NCBI RefSeq assembly: GCF_900142655.1
Contig: NZ_FRBQ01000006.1
Coordinates: 141,271-205,270 of the forward strand
Length of the DNA: 64,000 nt
Source: Phytopseudomonas punonensis
GTDB lineage: Bacteria; Pseudomonadota; Gammaproteobacteria; Pseudomonadales; Pseudomonadaceae
Reading direction: 5' to 3'
Part shown: in pieces, positions 30,037 through 38,911 of the stretch
Layout: each line of letters begins with the position of its first letter
Numbering within the stretch: the first letter of the stretch is position 1
Translations under genes and position numbers: made by a program
Notes under the pieces: generated by a model
What the model was told of the DNA's origin: nothing
Seen by the model: only the letters and a program-made list of their open reading frames with translations
The model's database searches: none

Positions 30037-31557
30037 TCAGAAGAAGCCCAGCGGGTTGATGTCGTAGCTGATCAGCAGGTTCTTGGTCTGCTGATAGTGG
30101 TCGAGCATCATCTTGTGGGTTTCGCGCCCGACCCCGGACTTTTTATAGCCGCCAAAGGCAGCGTGCGCCGGGTACAGGTGGTAGCAGTTGGTCCATACGC
30201 GGCCGGCCTTGATGCCGCGGCCCATGCGGTAGGCGCGGTTGATGTCGCGCGTCCACACGCCGGCGCCCAGGCCGAACTCGGTGTCGTTGGCGATGGCCAG
30301 GGCTTCGGCTTCGTCCTTGAAGGTGGTCACGCCCACCACCGGGCCGAAGATTTCTTCCTGGAACACACGCATCTTGTTGGTGCCCTTGAGCAGGGTCGGC
30401 TGGATGTAATAACCGCTGGCCAGGTCGCCCTCCAGCTTCTCGGTCGCGCCGCCGGTAAGCAGCTCGGCGCCTTCCTGCTGGGCGATCTCCAGGTAGCTGA
30501 GGATCTTGTCGTACTGCTGCTGCGAGGCCTGGGCGCCGACCATAGTGTCGGTGTCCAGCGGGTTGCCGCGCTTGATGGCTTTGATCTTCTTCATCACCTC
30601 GTTCATGAACGGCTCGAAGATCGACTCCTGCACCAGCGCCCGCGACGGGCAGGTGCACACCTCGCCCTGGTTGAAGAAGGCCAGCACCAGGCCTTCGGCC
30701 GCCTTTTCGATGAACGCCGGCTCGGCCTGCATGATGTCTTCGAAGAACACGTTCGGGCTCTTGCCGCCCAGCTCCACGGTGCTGGGAATGATGTTGGCGG
30801 CGGCGCATTTCATGATGTGCGAGCCGACTGGGGTGGAGCCGGTAAAGGCGATCTTGGCGATGCGTGTGCTGGTGGCCAGCGCCTCGCCGGCTTCACGGCC
30901 GAAGCCCTGGACGATGTTGAGCACGCCCGGCGGCAGCAGGTCGCCGATGATCTCTGCCAGCAGGGTGATCGACAGCGGCGTCTGTTCGGCTGGTTTCAAT
31001 ACCACGCAGTTGCCGGCGGCCAGGGCCGGGGCCAGCTTCCAGGCGGCCATCAGCAGCGGGAAGTTCCAGGGGATGATCTGCCCGACCACGCCCAGCGGCT
31101 CGTGGAAGTGGTAGGAGGCGGTGTGCTCGTTGATTTCGGCGGCAGTGCCTTCCTGGGCGCGGATGCAGCCGGCGAAGTAGCGGAAGTGGTCGGCGGCCAG
31201 CGGCACGTCGGCGTTCAGGGTCTCGCGCACGGCCTTGCCGTTGTCCCAGGTTTCGGCGACGGCGAGCAGCTCGAGATTGGCTTCGATGCGGTCGGCGATC
31301 TTCAAGAGGACCAGTGCGCGATCCTGCACTGAGGTCTTGCCCCAGGCATCGGCGGCAACGTGGGCGGCGTCCAGGGCCTTGTCGATGTCCTTGGCGTCCG
31401 AGCGCGGGAATTCACCGATGGTCGAGGCATCCACCGGGCTGGTATTGGTGAAGTACTGACCACCGACCGGCGCGACGAACTCGCCGCCGATGTAGTTGCC
31501 GTAGCGCGATTTCAGGGTGACGACGGCGCCTGCGGTACCGGGTTTGGCATAGATCAT
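30037..31557 (-). CDS. exaC: NAD-dependent acetaldehyde dehydrogenase
   Basis: The 506-residue aldehyde dehydrogenase has [14 protein letters not shown], the cofactor site [13 protein letters not shown], the catalytic glutamate in ELGGKSPN and the nucleophile cysteine in [11 protein letters not shown], and it ends in [10 protein letters not shown]. Sequence and length are those of the P. aeruginosa ExaC/AcoD type. Here it oxidises the acetaldehyde made by EutBC to acetate. It is the first gene of the ethanolamine operon, 79 bases before eat, and diverges from an AraC regulator. Elsewhere the same enzyme serves ethanol oxidation, so a dual role is possible. Confidence 0.92.
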   Translation of the reverse strand: MIYAKPGTAGAVVTLKSRYGNYIGGEFVAPVGGQYFTNTSPVDASTIGEFPRSDAKDIDKALDAAHVAADAWGKTSVQDRALVLLKIADRIEANLELLAVAETWDNGKAVRETLNADVPLAADHFRYFAGCIRAQEGTAAEINEHTASYHFHEPLGVVGQIIPWNFPLLMAAWKLAPALAAGNCVVLKPAEQTPLSITLLAEIIGDLLPPGVLNIVQGFGREAGEALATSTRIAKIAFTGSTPVGSHIMKCAAANIIPSTVELGGKSPNVFFEDIMQAEPAFIEKAAEGLVLAFFNQGEVCTCPSRALVQESIFEPFMNEVMKKIKAIKRGNPLDTDTMVGAQASQQQYDKILSYLEIAQQEGAELLTGGATEKLEGDLASGYYIQPTLLKGTNKMRVFQEEIFGPVVGVTTFKDEAEALAIANDTEFGLGAGVWTRDINRAYRMGRGIKAGRVWTNCYHLYPAHAAFGGYKKSGVGRETHKMMLDHYQQTKNLLISYDINPLGFF

Positions 31558-31904
31558 TGACGTTCTCCCATTGCGAGTTCTTGTAGTTTTCAGGGGCGGG
31601 TCGCGAGCACGACCGGGGCTCGCATTGAACTATGAGACGAATTCATGTGGCCGACTTGACCCTAGGCGAGGCTGGCTGTTCTGCAAAGTCAAATTTGCAG
31701 GGCCGCTCGGGCAATGTCGCGGCGAGTCAAATGCTCTGCGTCGTTTCGGTGCGGGTGTTTCCAAATGACTCGTTTTGGGGCTTTCTCGATCTTGCGTTTT
31801 CGAGACGCGATGCGCAGATACCCACGGGCAGCGGTTCCTGGTGGGTCGTTCAACAACCGGCGTATTTCTTGCTTTCAGACATAAATTGTCACCAAGGAGG
31901 CGCC
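31558..31904. promoter_or_regulatory. Divergent promoter region exaC / AraC regulator
   Basis: The 347 bases hold both promoters. The strand toward exaC shows no sigma-54 match by eye, and no long perfect palindrome was found; an imperfect GC-rich repeat sits near 31605-31625. The region is slightly more AT-rich near the regulator. AraC sites (tandem ~17-mers) are likely but not assignable by eye. Confidence 0.4.
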
Positions 31905-32996
31905 ATGAGCTCCGTTTTCGTCCAGCCCGACCTTTCTGCCGGTTTGTCTTTTACAGCTGGCGGGCCAAGCAACAATGGCGTATTGGCTGCAGCAGCCAGT
32001 GGCCTGTGCGGCTTTATCGAAAAGCATGGCGGCGATCCGGATCGTGTTCTTGGCGTTTCCGGCATCGATCCCGAATCCCTGCGCCACCCTACGTTGAGCC
32101 TGGCCTTGCCCAATTACTGCCAGGTGCTGGAGGAGGCGTCGCGCCAATCGGGCTGCGACAACTTCGGGCTGTACTACGGTCAGCAGTTCAAACCGCAAGC
32201 CTTGGGGCTGCTCGGTTATATCGGCCTGTGTTCGGCAACCGTCGAGCAGGCACTGATCAACTTCGCCCGCGCCTTTCCGTTGCACCAGCGCAACAGCCTG
32301 ATCCGCCTGGTGGACGAGGGCGAGTGCTACCGCTTCGACTATCAGGTGCGCCACGGAGCGATCCTCTGCCGCCGCCAGGACGCCGAGTTGACCCTGGGCA
32401 TGGCACTCAATCTAGTGCGCCATGTGCTCGGCCCGCAGTGGGCACCGCGCGCGGTGCACTTTGAACACCCACGCCCCGAGCACTGGCACGAGCACTGCAA
32501 AGTCTTCGATGCACCGGTGTACTTCGAGCAGCCGTTCAATTCTCTGGTCATCCCCAAACGCGGCCTGGACCGCGCCATGCCCCAGGGCGACCCCATACTG
32601 CTGCTGGTGATGCAGGACTCGCTCAGCCAACTCAGCAACCTCAGCGGGCGCGGTGCGCGTGACCTGGCCGATGACGTGCGCGAGCAGATTCGCCAGCAAT
32701 TGCTGATGGGCGAGCCGGTACTGGAAGTGGCCGCCGAACAACTGGGCATGAGTAGCTGGTCGTTGCAGCGCCGCTTGCGCGACCTGGGCCTGACTTTCTC
32801 CACGATGGTCGACAAAGTGCGCTGCGAACTCGCCACCCACTACCTGCGCCAGCACCAATTGCCCATCTCCAACCTGGCGCCGCTGCTCGGCTACTCGGAA
32901 GTCAGCGCCTTCTCCCGCGCCTTCCGCCGCTGGTTCGGGGTCAGCCCACGGCAATGGCGACATGAGAGTGATGGGGTAGGTGGGCGTCGTCACTGA
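31905..32996 (+). CDS. AraC-family regulator of the ethanolamine genes (OruR/ArgR-type)
   Basis: The 363-residue protein has an 'arabinose-binding-like' DUF4066/OruR-type N-terminal domain (~20-230) and a C-terminal double HTH (LEVAAEQLGMSSWSLQRRLR and LGYSEVSAFSRAFRRWFGVSP). An ideal AAGGAGG fixes the ATG at 31905; the longer frame back to 31632 is not coding. By position it should activate exaC-eat-eutBC. The name EutR is avoided because enterobacterial EutR is not orthologous in context. Confidence 0.87.
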   Translation: MSSVFVQPDLSAGLSFTAGGPSNNGVLAAAASGLCGFIEKHGGDPDRVLGVSGIDPESLRHPTLSLALPNYCQVLEEASRQSGCDNFGLYYGQQFKPQALGLLGYIGLCSATVEQALINFARAFPLHQRNSLIRLVDEGECYRFDYQVRHGAILCRRQDAELTLGMALNLVRHVLGPQWAPRAVHFEHPRPEHWHEHCKVFDAPVYFEQPFNSLVIPKRGLDRAMPQGDPILLLVMQDSLSQLSNLSGRGARDLADDVREQIRQQLLMGEPVLEVAAEQLGMSSWSLQRRLRDLGLTFSTMVDKVRCELATHYLRQHQLPISNLAPLLGYSEVSAFSRAFRRWFGVSPRQWRHESDGVGGRRH

Positions 32997-33306
32997 GTGA
33001 CTGGCTGTGTAGCCCTCCGATGGGCATCGTGTAAAAGAGCTGGATTGGTTTTGGCAGCTATCAGCCAGAAAACCAATACGCCAGCCACTCTATGGCACCC
33101 GTTCCAGGCGGTGCATCTAAACCGCTTCCCGTCCAGAACGGGGAAACGAAGTCCCCGTCCCTCGAGTCTGAAGCCCTACCAGATCAATGTCGGCAGCGAG
33201 TCTTGCCTGAGGTGCAGGGTTCGGCCGACGTTGCATGGCTTTGCTGATCGCTTTTTCGAGCGGTCGGTATCAATGCTTCTTATCTCGTCTCGCATGGAGC
33301 CTGCGT
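32997..33306. other. Intergenic stretch after the AraC gene
   Basis: The 310 bases are more AT-rich than the surroundings. A hairpin at 33044-33077 and a smaller one near 33140 (ACGGGGA/TCCCCGT) are visible. No gene is supported; the downstream DUF1349 gene has its SD (GGAG) at the right end. Confidence 0.4.
33044..33077 (+). terminator. Candidate terminator after the AraC gene
   Basis: An imperfect stem (ATTGGTTTTGGC with GCCAGAAAACCAAT, two-base bulge) lies 48 bases past the stop. There is no clear T run, so termination is uncertain. Confidence 0.35.
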
Positions 33307-33891
33307 ATGAATATCGATTTTAGACGTGGCGAATGGCTGAATCGTCCCGCCACTTCAGAGGTTTCGGAACACAACCTGACGATAACAACCGATCAAAAAA
33401 CGGATTTTTGGCGAGAGACCCATTATGGATTTACCCGCGATACGGGGCATTTCCTGGGCATTGCCACTGCCGACGAATTCACGGCGACAATCCGCATTCA
33501 GGGCGAATTCCGTTCCTTGTACGACCAGGCAGGCCTGATGGTGCGGATCGACGAGAAACGTTGGGTAAAGACGGGGGTGGAGTTCACCGATGGGCAGGCG
33601 TTTCTAAGCACCGTCGTCACCGATGGGAAATCGGATTGGTCGGTCTCGCAGCCGTTCAAGGAATTGGAGGACTTCTATATCCGCGTCACGCTTTTCAATG
33701 GCGCGATGCGTATCCAGGCGTCCCGCGACGGCAGCTTCTGGCCGCTGCTGCGGTTGGCTCCGTTCCCGGTTGCCAATACTTACCAGGTTGGCCCCACGGC
33801 CTGTACCCCGGAACGAAGCGGGCTTGTTGTCCGCTTCTCGGAATTTGCCATTAACCCGGCCACCAGCAAAGACCTTCATGACCTGACGTAG
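33307..33891 (+). CDS. DUF1349 family protein
   Basis: The 194-residue protein matches the DUF1349 beta-sandwich: WLNRPATSEVSEHNLTITTDQKTDFWRETHYGF near the start, DQAGLMVRID and ADGQAFLS-like strands in the middle. The fold resembles concanavalin-like lectins, and some relatives are called 'regulation of enolase' proteins on weak grounds. No signal peptide is present. The ATG at 33307 has GGAG upstream. The gene is more AT-rich than its neighbours, suggesting later acquisition. Confidence 0.78.
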   Translation: MNIDFRRGEWLNRPATSEVSEHNLTITTDQKTDFWRETHYGFTRDTGHFLGIATADEFTATIRIQGEFRSLYDQAGLMVRIDEKRWVKTGVEFTDGQAFLSTVVTDGKSDWSVSQPFKELEDFYIRVTLFNGAMRIQASRDGSFWPLLRLAPFPVANTYQVGPTACTPERSGLVVRFSEFAINPATSKDLHDLT

Positions 33892-34178
33892 TGGGGCGCT
33901 GGCGCCGTGCGGACACCGCGACCCTTCACGCATGCAAAAGGAACATATTTATTGGGGTCACTGCCCGCTGAATCGCCCCGGATTTGGTGGACACATTGGC
34001 AGTCTGCTTCTGGTTGATAGGAACCTGTTGTGGACAGCAGTTGCCGTTATCAGCGCAATTACCGAGTTTGCCCGCACTCGCTGCCAAGCGCGTCGGAGTC
34101 AGGTTGGTTTTTTCAGCTTGCTGAAACGTTTCATCAAGTTTATAAAAAAACCACAAAACTCCAAGAAAGGCTGCAGTC
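33892..34178. other. AT-rich intergenic stretch with a possible IS-end remnant
   Basis: Bases 33969-33994 (TGAATCGCCCCGGATTTGGT followed by GGACAC) look like the terminal inverted repeat of IS3-group elements. No transposase frame or opposite end is present, so if real it is a relic. The remainder, including the A-rich run before 34179, holds the promoter and SD region of the next gene. ORFs on both strands here are not convincing. Confidence 0.35.
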
Positions 34179-35393
34179 ATGACCCCTATCAAATTCTTCG
34201 TTGCGCTCGGCGCATTTTCCGCTGCTTCCCACGCCATGGCCTGGGATTACGTTCTGCTCGACACCGACAAGCCCGCTCAGAACTGGCAGATCACCAGTCA
34301 GCAACTCGGCGTCAAAACCGACAAACCCTTTAGCGTTACCCTGCGTACCTTGCACGGCGGCCGGCAGGAGGGCGTCAGCATCGTCGATATCGACAACGGC
34401 ACCATGAAGCTTTCCGTGGTGCCCACGCGAGGCATGAACGTTCTGCAGGCCTCGGTCGGCGATGTACGTATGGGCTGGGACTCGCCGGTCAAGGAAGTGG
34501 TAAACCCGGCCTTCATCGAACTCAATGGCCGCGGTGGCCTTGGCTGGCTGGAAGGCTTCAACGAGCTGGTCACCCGCTGCGGCTACGAGTGGGTTGGCCA
34601 TCCCGGCATGGATAACGGCGAACTACTGACCCTGCATGGCCGGGCCGCGAACATTCCGGCCAGCAAGGTCACCCTGCACATCGATGAACAGCCGCCCTAC
34701 GCGATCACCTTGCGTGGCGAGCTGAAAGAGCAGGCATTCAAGAAAGTCGACTTCTCCGTGGCCACCGAGCTGGTCACTGAACCCGGCAGCGTGACCTTTG
34801 CCCTCAACGACACCCTGACCAACAACGGTGACTACCCGAAGGAATACCAGGCGCTGTACCACAGCAACTTCAGCACGCCGTTCCTGGAGCAAGGTGCGCG
34901 TTTCGCTGCGCCCGTGAAGCAGGTATCGCCGTTCAACGACAAGGCCAAGGGCGAGCTGGCCGACTGGCAAACCTATCGCGCGCCCACCAAGGACTACGAC
35001 GAAACGGTCTACAACGTGGTGCCCTACGCTGACGCCAAGGGCGACACCCTGACCGTGCTGCACAACAAGTCCGGCAGCCTGGGCGTTTCAGTCGGCTTCA
35101 ATACCCAGACCCTGCCAGTGTTCTCGCTGTGGAAAAACACCGATACCCAGGGCCAGGGCTATGTCACCGGGCTGGAGCCCGGCACCAGTTTTTCCTACAA
35201 CCGTCGTTATCAGCGCCCGCTGAACCTGGTGCCGACCATCGCGCCGAAGGAACACAAGCAGTTCCAGATCCGCTACAGCCTGCTGGCGGATAAGCCAGCG
35301 GTGGACAAGGCCTTGAAGCAGGTGAGCGAGATTCAGGATGGGCGCAAGACTGAAGTGCGACAGACGCCGCTGGTTGACCTGACCAAGGAGTGA
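34179..35393 (+). CDS. Periplasmic aldose-1-epimerase-like protein (DUF4432)
   Basis: The 404-residue protein has a Sec signal peptide (MTPIKFFVALGAFSAASHAMA, cleaved before WDY) and a DUF4432 mutarotase-like beta-sandwich fold. Conserved pieces are VPTRGMNVLQA, GWLEGFNELVTRCG and NDTLTNNG. DUF4432 proteins are related to galactose mutarotase, and the histidine/glutamate residues of that family are spread through the fold. A periplasmic carbohydrate-binding or epimerase role is plausible, but no substrate can be named. It appears monocistronic. Confidence 0.8.
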   Translation: MTPIKFFVALGAFSAASHAMAWDYVLLDTDKPAQNWQITSQQLGVKTDKPFSVTLRTLHGGRQEGVSIVDIDNGTMKLSVVPTRGMNVLQASVGDVRMGWDSPVKEVVNPAFIELNGRGGLGWLEGFNELVTRCGYEWVGHPGMDNGELLTLHGRAANIPASKVTLHIDEQPPYAITLRGELKEQAFKKVDFSVATELVTEPGSVTFALNDTLTNNGDYPKEYQALYHSNFSTPFLEQGARFAAPVKQVSPFNDKAKGELADWQTYRAPTKDYDETVYNVVPYADAKGDTLTVLHNKSGSLGVSVGFNTQTLPVFSLWKNTDTQGQGYVTGLEPGTSFSYNRRYQRPLNLVPTIAPKEHKQFQIRYSLLADKPAVDKALKQVSEIQDGRKTEVRQTPLVDLTKE

Positions 35394-35598
35394 CGCCGGC
35401 TGCAGCATTGTCGGCCGATCTTGCAATCCTTCGGCTGGCTGTTTGCGCCTGATCCCATCCACTGTTCAAAGTCCGCCAGCGAGTGCGTGACCTTGAGCAG
35501 TCGATGGGGTGCTCGTAATGATTCGATTACTGCCCGCTCTTGGCCGATTGCCTTAGGCTTTGGGTAGCGCGCCTCCCAGCCAATCAGCGTCCAGGGTA

Positions 35599-36249
35599 TT
35601 ACTCGATCTGGCCGGCGAGCCGCATCTTCGCGGCATCAAATTCCGATGCAAGCTCGGTTAAGGGGAAGGATTGGGCGATCCAGCTATCCTCTCTACTTCG
35701 TATGTCGACAAAACCAACCTGCATCTCAACGGCGTACTCTCCCAGAGCTTCATCAAGCAATAGATAGGATGCCTGTACGAATAGCTTGTTTTCCTGTTCG
35801 TAATCGTCGTACATGATCACGATACCAATCTTTGCCCCATCCTTAACCAGTAAACAATTCACCTTGGAAGGGTCGAACTCGCGACCTCCAATTGAGAGCG
35901 TATGAACGGGATTTCGCCGAGGACGGTACTTAATGATATCCCAGCGCTCTAGCGTCGGCGCGGCCGCATAAAGCGTTTCAACGGCTGGGAATGCTTCCTT
36001 TAATCCATTCGCACTGATAACGAATTCGCGCCTGCCATCTTGAGCCACTAGGCTGAATTCGAATGCCAGGTCTGCGTTAACCTGAGTCAATTGGCGGGTC
36101 AGGTCATTGAGCAAAGGGTCGGTAGGAGATGTGAAGCTGAAAAGTGCAGATTCGTTCTCAACAAACCAATTCCAGAACTGAGCTTCTTGGGTGGCGTTAC
36201 CTGTTATTGGCAGAGCGCTACAAAGAAGGGTGAGTATCTTCCTTAACAC
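35599..36249 (-). CDS. Unrecognised secreted protein (AT-rich gene)
   Basis: The 216-residue product begins with a likely signal peptide (LRKILTLLCSALPITG). The body has FWNWFVENESALF near the start and AAPTLERWDIIKYRPR in the middle, then alternating strands and helices without a known catalytic motif. The W-x-WF...E...L opening is shared by a small group of bacterial orphan proteins that I cannot name. The start is a GTG with AAAAGGA 7 bases upstream. The gene and both flanks are clearly more AT-rich than the ~63% background, pointing to horizontal acquisition. No partner gene is adjacent. Confidence 0.6.
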   Translation of the reverse strand: MLRKILTLLCSALPITGNATQEAQFWNWFVENESALFSFTSPTDPLLNDLTRQLTQVNADLAFEFSLVAQDGRREFVISANGLKEAFPAVETLYAAAPTLERWDIIKYRPRRNPVHTLSIGGREFDPSKVNCLLVKDGAKIGIVIMYDDYEQENKLFVQASYLLLDEALGEYAVEMQVGFVDIRSREDSWIAQSFPLTELASEFDAAKMRLAGQIE

Positions 36250-36527
36250 GAAATATCCTTTTCGACAGAGGCGCCCACATAGTGTGTCTTGCTGTTGGTA
36301 GCCATCTTATTGCATCACTAGAGAATGGCGAACCAAAACACGGTGTTGAACACAGTACTACGTCGTTTTATATGCGAGCCCTAAGTATGGTTTTTGAAAC
36401 GTCCAGAGTTTCGTAGATGCTTCGCGCCTCAGGGAAACCAGCTCAGTGCGAGTGAGGCTGTTCGCTTTTGTCCGGTAGCCGCCACGCACAAGCATTGGCG
36501 TTGATCGTTATTTCTGAATAAACCCAT
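36250..36527. other. AT-rich intergenic stretch
   Basis: The 278 bases carry the promoter of the unrecognised secreted gene on the left and the 3' flank of the SDR gene on the right. No gene, long repeat or clear terminator is visible. Confidence 0.5.
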
Positions 36528-37298
36528 TTACCAAACAATCGGCCGGTTATCCCACGCCCAGAAGCTCCCGCTGTCATCCGGCCCGTGTGCGCCTACCACT
36601 TCCAGAATGCGATCCGCTGAAAATGCCGGTTCGAACAACTGGCCTTCTGGCACATTCGCTTGGAAGGGTTGGGACAATTCTGTGTCGGTGGTGCCAGGGT
36701 GGATGGTCAGGACGGTGGAGGCGGGGTTCAGGCGTTTCAGTTCGATGCTGGCCGTGTGCAGCAACTGGTTGAGCGCCGCTTTGCTGGCGCGGTAGCTGTA
36801 CCAGCCACCCAGGCGGTTATCGCCGATGGAGCCGACGCGCGCCGAGAGGGCGGCGAAGGTGGCGGGGTGTTTACGCAATAAAGGGAGCAGGTGCTTGAGC
36901 AGCAGAATCGGTGCGAAGGCGTTGGTCGCGAAGGTCGCCTGCAGGCCTGTCAGGGTCAGTTGCGAGAGGGCCTTTTCGGCTTTGGCACCGTCCTGATGGA
37001 GGATGCCCAGGGTGCTGATGACCAGATGCAGGTGATTGCATTCCTGGTGTATTTCGCGAGCCAGGGCTTCGAGGGATTGCTCATCGCGGGCGTCGCAGTC
37101 GAGTCGTTCCAAGCGATGGCCATGGCGTTCGGCAAGCTTTTCCAGCTCTACAGAAGTGCTGGCTTGTCGCGCCACCGCCCAGACCTGGGCCACGTCATCG
37201 CGTTCGAGCAGGGCGGTACATAGCGCCAGGCCAATACCTCGGCTGGCGCCGGCTATCAGCACCTGTGCATCGCTGTTCAGTCCGGGTATCAAACGCAT
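36528..37298 (-). CDS. SDR-family oxidoreductase (CsgA-like)
   Basis: The 256-residue protein has the Rossmann cofactor motif IAGASRGIGLAL, the NAG-equivalent STLGI, and the catalytic YxxxK in YSYRASKAALNQ with an upstream serine in SARVGSI. It belongs to the 'C-factor'-like SDRs (atypical length ~230-260). The substrate is unknown. ATG 37298 is chosen over GTG 37301, with AAGG upstream. It stands alone on the minus strand. Confidence 0.85.
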   Translation of the reverse strand: MRLIPGLNSDAQVLIAGASRGIGLALCTALLERDDVAQVWAVARQASTSVELEKLAERHGHRLERLDCDARDEQSLEALAREIHQECNHLHLVISTLGILHQDGAKAEKALSQLTLTGLQATFATNAFAPILLLKHLLPLLRKHPATFAALSARVGSIGDNRLGGWYSYRASKAALNQLLHTASIELKRLNPASTVLTIHPGTTDTELSQPFQANVPEGQLFEPAFSADRILEVVGAHGPDDSGSFWAWDNRPIVW

Positions 37299-37412
37299 CA
37301 CGCACCTTGAGAGGGTTGGCCGAGGTGCTTGTTATGACTGCGGAGCAAGGTGTGCCGTTCAGGTGGGCAGCGCAGCGCTGGATGACCTTTCGAGGGCAAC
37401 AACCTGCCTGCC

Positions 37413-37736
37413 TCAATACGCCGCCAGAATCCCCTGCGGGTTGTAGCCGTGGATCACCGTGCCGTTGACCTTCAACACCGGCACACCGCGGCCGCCCAGG
37501 GCGTCGTAGGCACGGCGCGCTTCGGGGGACTTTTCGATGTCCATTTCGGTGTAGGGAATGCCGCGTTCGCCGAGAAACTCGCGGGTCTTGGCGCAGTAGC
37601 CGCACCAACTGGTGGAGTAGAGAATTACCTCACCCTGGCCGGCCACCTGCTGCGGCTTGCCGAACAGCATCGGCTCGATGCGATCCCATTGTTGCCAGGT
37701 CGCTAGTACCGCGAGAATCAGCAAAATCCGTTTCAT
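37413..37736 (-). CDS. Membrane-anchored glutaredoxin-like protein
   Basis: The 107-residue protein has a short hydrophobic N-terminus (MKRILLILAVLATW), then a glutaredoxin domain with the redox pair in SWCGYCAKT and the cis-proline in GGRGVPVLKV. The N-terminus suggests inner-membrane anchoring with the domain outside, or a signal peptide, unlike cytoplasmic Grx. It probably reduces or isomerises disulphides of envelope proteins. It lies 24 bases downstream of yejK. Confidence 0.83.
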   Translation of the reverse strand: MKRILLILAVLATWQQWDRIEPMLFGKPQQVAGQGEVILYSTSWCGYCAKTREFLGERGIPYTEMDIEKSPEARRAYDALGGRGVPVLKVNGTVIHGYNPQGILAAY

Positions 37737-37760
37737 GCTGCAGTCCTCTACTCAGGTTAG

Positions 37761-38768
37761 TCAGTCTTTACGGCGCTTCAACTGGTCGGTCAGCTGGGTG
37801 GGCAGGTTGCGAATGGTCAGGGTGTCGGAGGCTTCGTCGTACTCGATCTTGGAACCCAGCAGGTGAGCCTCGAAGCTGATCGACAGGCCTTCGGCGCGGC
37901 CGGTGAAGCGGCGGAACTGGCTCAGGGTGCGTTTATCCGCGGGGATTTCCGGCGACAGGCCGTAATCCTTGTTGCGGATATGGTCGTAGAAGGCCTTGGG
38001 GCGCTCCTCGTCGATCAGCCCGGAGAGCTCTTCCAGGGTCATCGGCTCGCCCATCTTGGCCTGGCTGGTGGCGTAGTCGACCAGAGTATCGGTTTTCGCC
38101 CGAGCCTGTTCTTCCGGCAGGTCTTCGCTCTCGACGAAGTCGCTGAAAGCCTTGAGCAGGGTGCGGGTTTCGCTGGGCGAGTCGACGCCTTCCTGGCAGC
38201 CGATGAAGTCGCGGAAGTACTCCGAGACCTTCTTGCCGTTCTTGCCCTTGATGAACGAGATGTACTGCTTGGACTGCTTGTTGTTGCGCCATTCGCTGAT
38301 GTTGATGCGCGCGGCCAGGTGCAGTTGGCCGAGGTCCAGGTGCTTGGCCGGCGTCACGTCGAGTGCGTCGTTGACTGCCACGCCTTCGCTGTGGTGCAAC
38401 AGGGCGATGGCCAGGTAGTCGGTCATGCCCTGCTGGTAGTGGGCGAACAGCACGTGGCCACCGGTAGACAGGTTGGACTCTTCCATCAGTTTCTGCAGAT
38501 GCTCGACGGCCTGGCGGCTGAAGGCGGTGAAATCCTCGCCGTCTTCCAGGTAGGTCTTCAGCCAGCCGCTGAACGGGTAGGCGCCGGATTCCTCGTGGAA
38601 GAAGCCCCAGGCCTTGCCCTGCTTGGCGTTGTAGCTGTCGTTGAGGTCGGCCAGCATGTTCTCGATGGCCTGGGAGGCGGCCAGTTCGCTGTCGCGGGCG
38701 TGCAGCACGGCGGGCGTGCCATCGGGCTTCTTGTCGATCAGGTGGACGATGCAGTGACGGATCGGCAT
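37761..38768 (-). CDS. yejK: Nucleoid-associated protein YejK/NdpA
   Basis: The 335-residue protein matches the YejK family from [17 protein letters not shown] through [21 protein letters not shown] to the [21 protein letters not shown] block near the end. YejK binds the nucleoid and interacts with topoisomerases in enterobacteria. AAAGGA precedes the chosen ATG; the upstream extension to 38828 is not conserved-looking. Length agrees with the family (335 in E. coli). It is followed by the glutaredoxin gene. Confidence 0.93.
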   Translation of the reverse strand: MPIRHCIVHLIDKKPDGTPAVLHARDSELAASQAIENMLADLNDSYNAKQGKAWGFFHEESGAYPFSGWLKTYLEDGEDFTAFSRQAVEHLQKLMEESNLSTGGHVLFAHYQQGMTDYLAIALLHHSEGVAVNDALDVTPAKHLDLGQLHLAARINISEWRNNKQSKQYISFIKGKNGKKVSEYFRDFIGCQEGVDSPSETRTLLKAFSDFVESEDLPEEQARAKTDTLVDYATSQAKMGEPMTLEELSGLIDEERPKAFYDHIRNKDYGLSPEIPADKRTLSQFRRFTGRAEGLSISFEAHLLGSKIEYDEASDTLTIRNLPTQLTDQLKRRKD

Positions 38769-38911
38769 GGGAGGTCCTTTAACAGCGAGTTGGCGGCGGC
38801 CGGTAATTGTACCCGAGCAGGCCGTCACAGGTGCAGCGTGGCGGCCTTGTCGTGAGTAACGCGCCGCAATAGAGTGCCGGCTGACACTCGATGACCAGGG
38901 AAGGGCGCTCC

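Noticed and set aside
31632..31904. Longer N-terminus for the AraC regulator
   Set aside because: An ideal SD precedes ATG 31905, and the extension is not protein-like.
31558..31904. Sigma-54 promoter for exaC
   Set aside because: TGGC/TGC pieces near 31672 have a 9-base instead of 12-base step.
33926..34237. 103-residue minus-strand ORF in the AT-rich gap
   Set aside because: Overlaps the start of the DUF4432 gene, no SD and no recognisable family.
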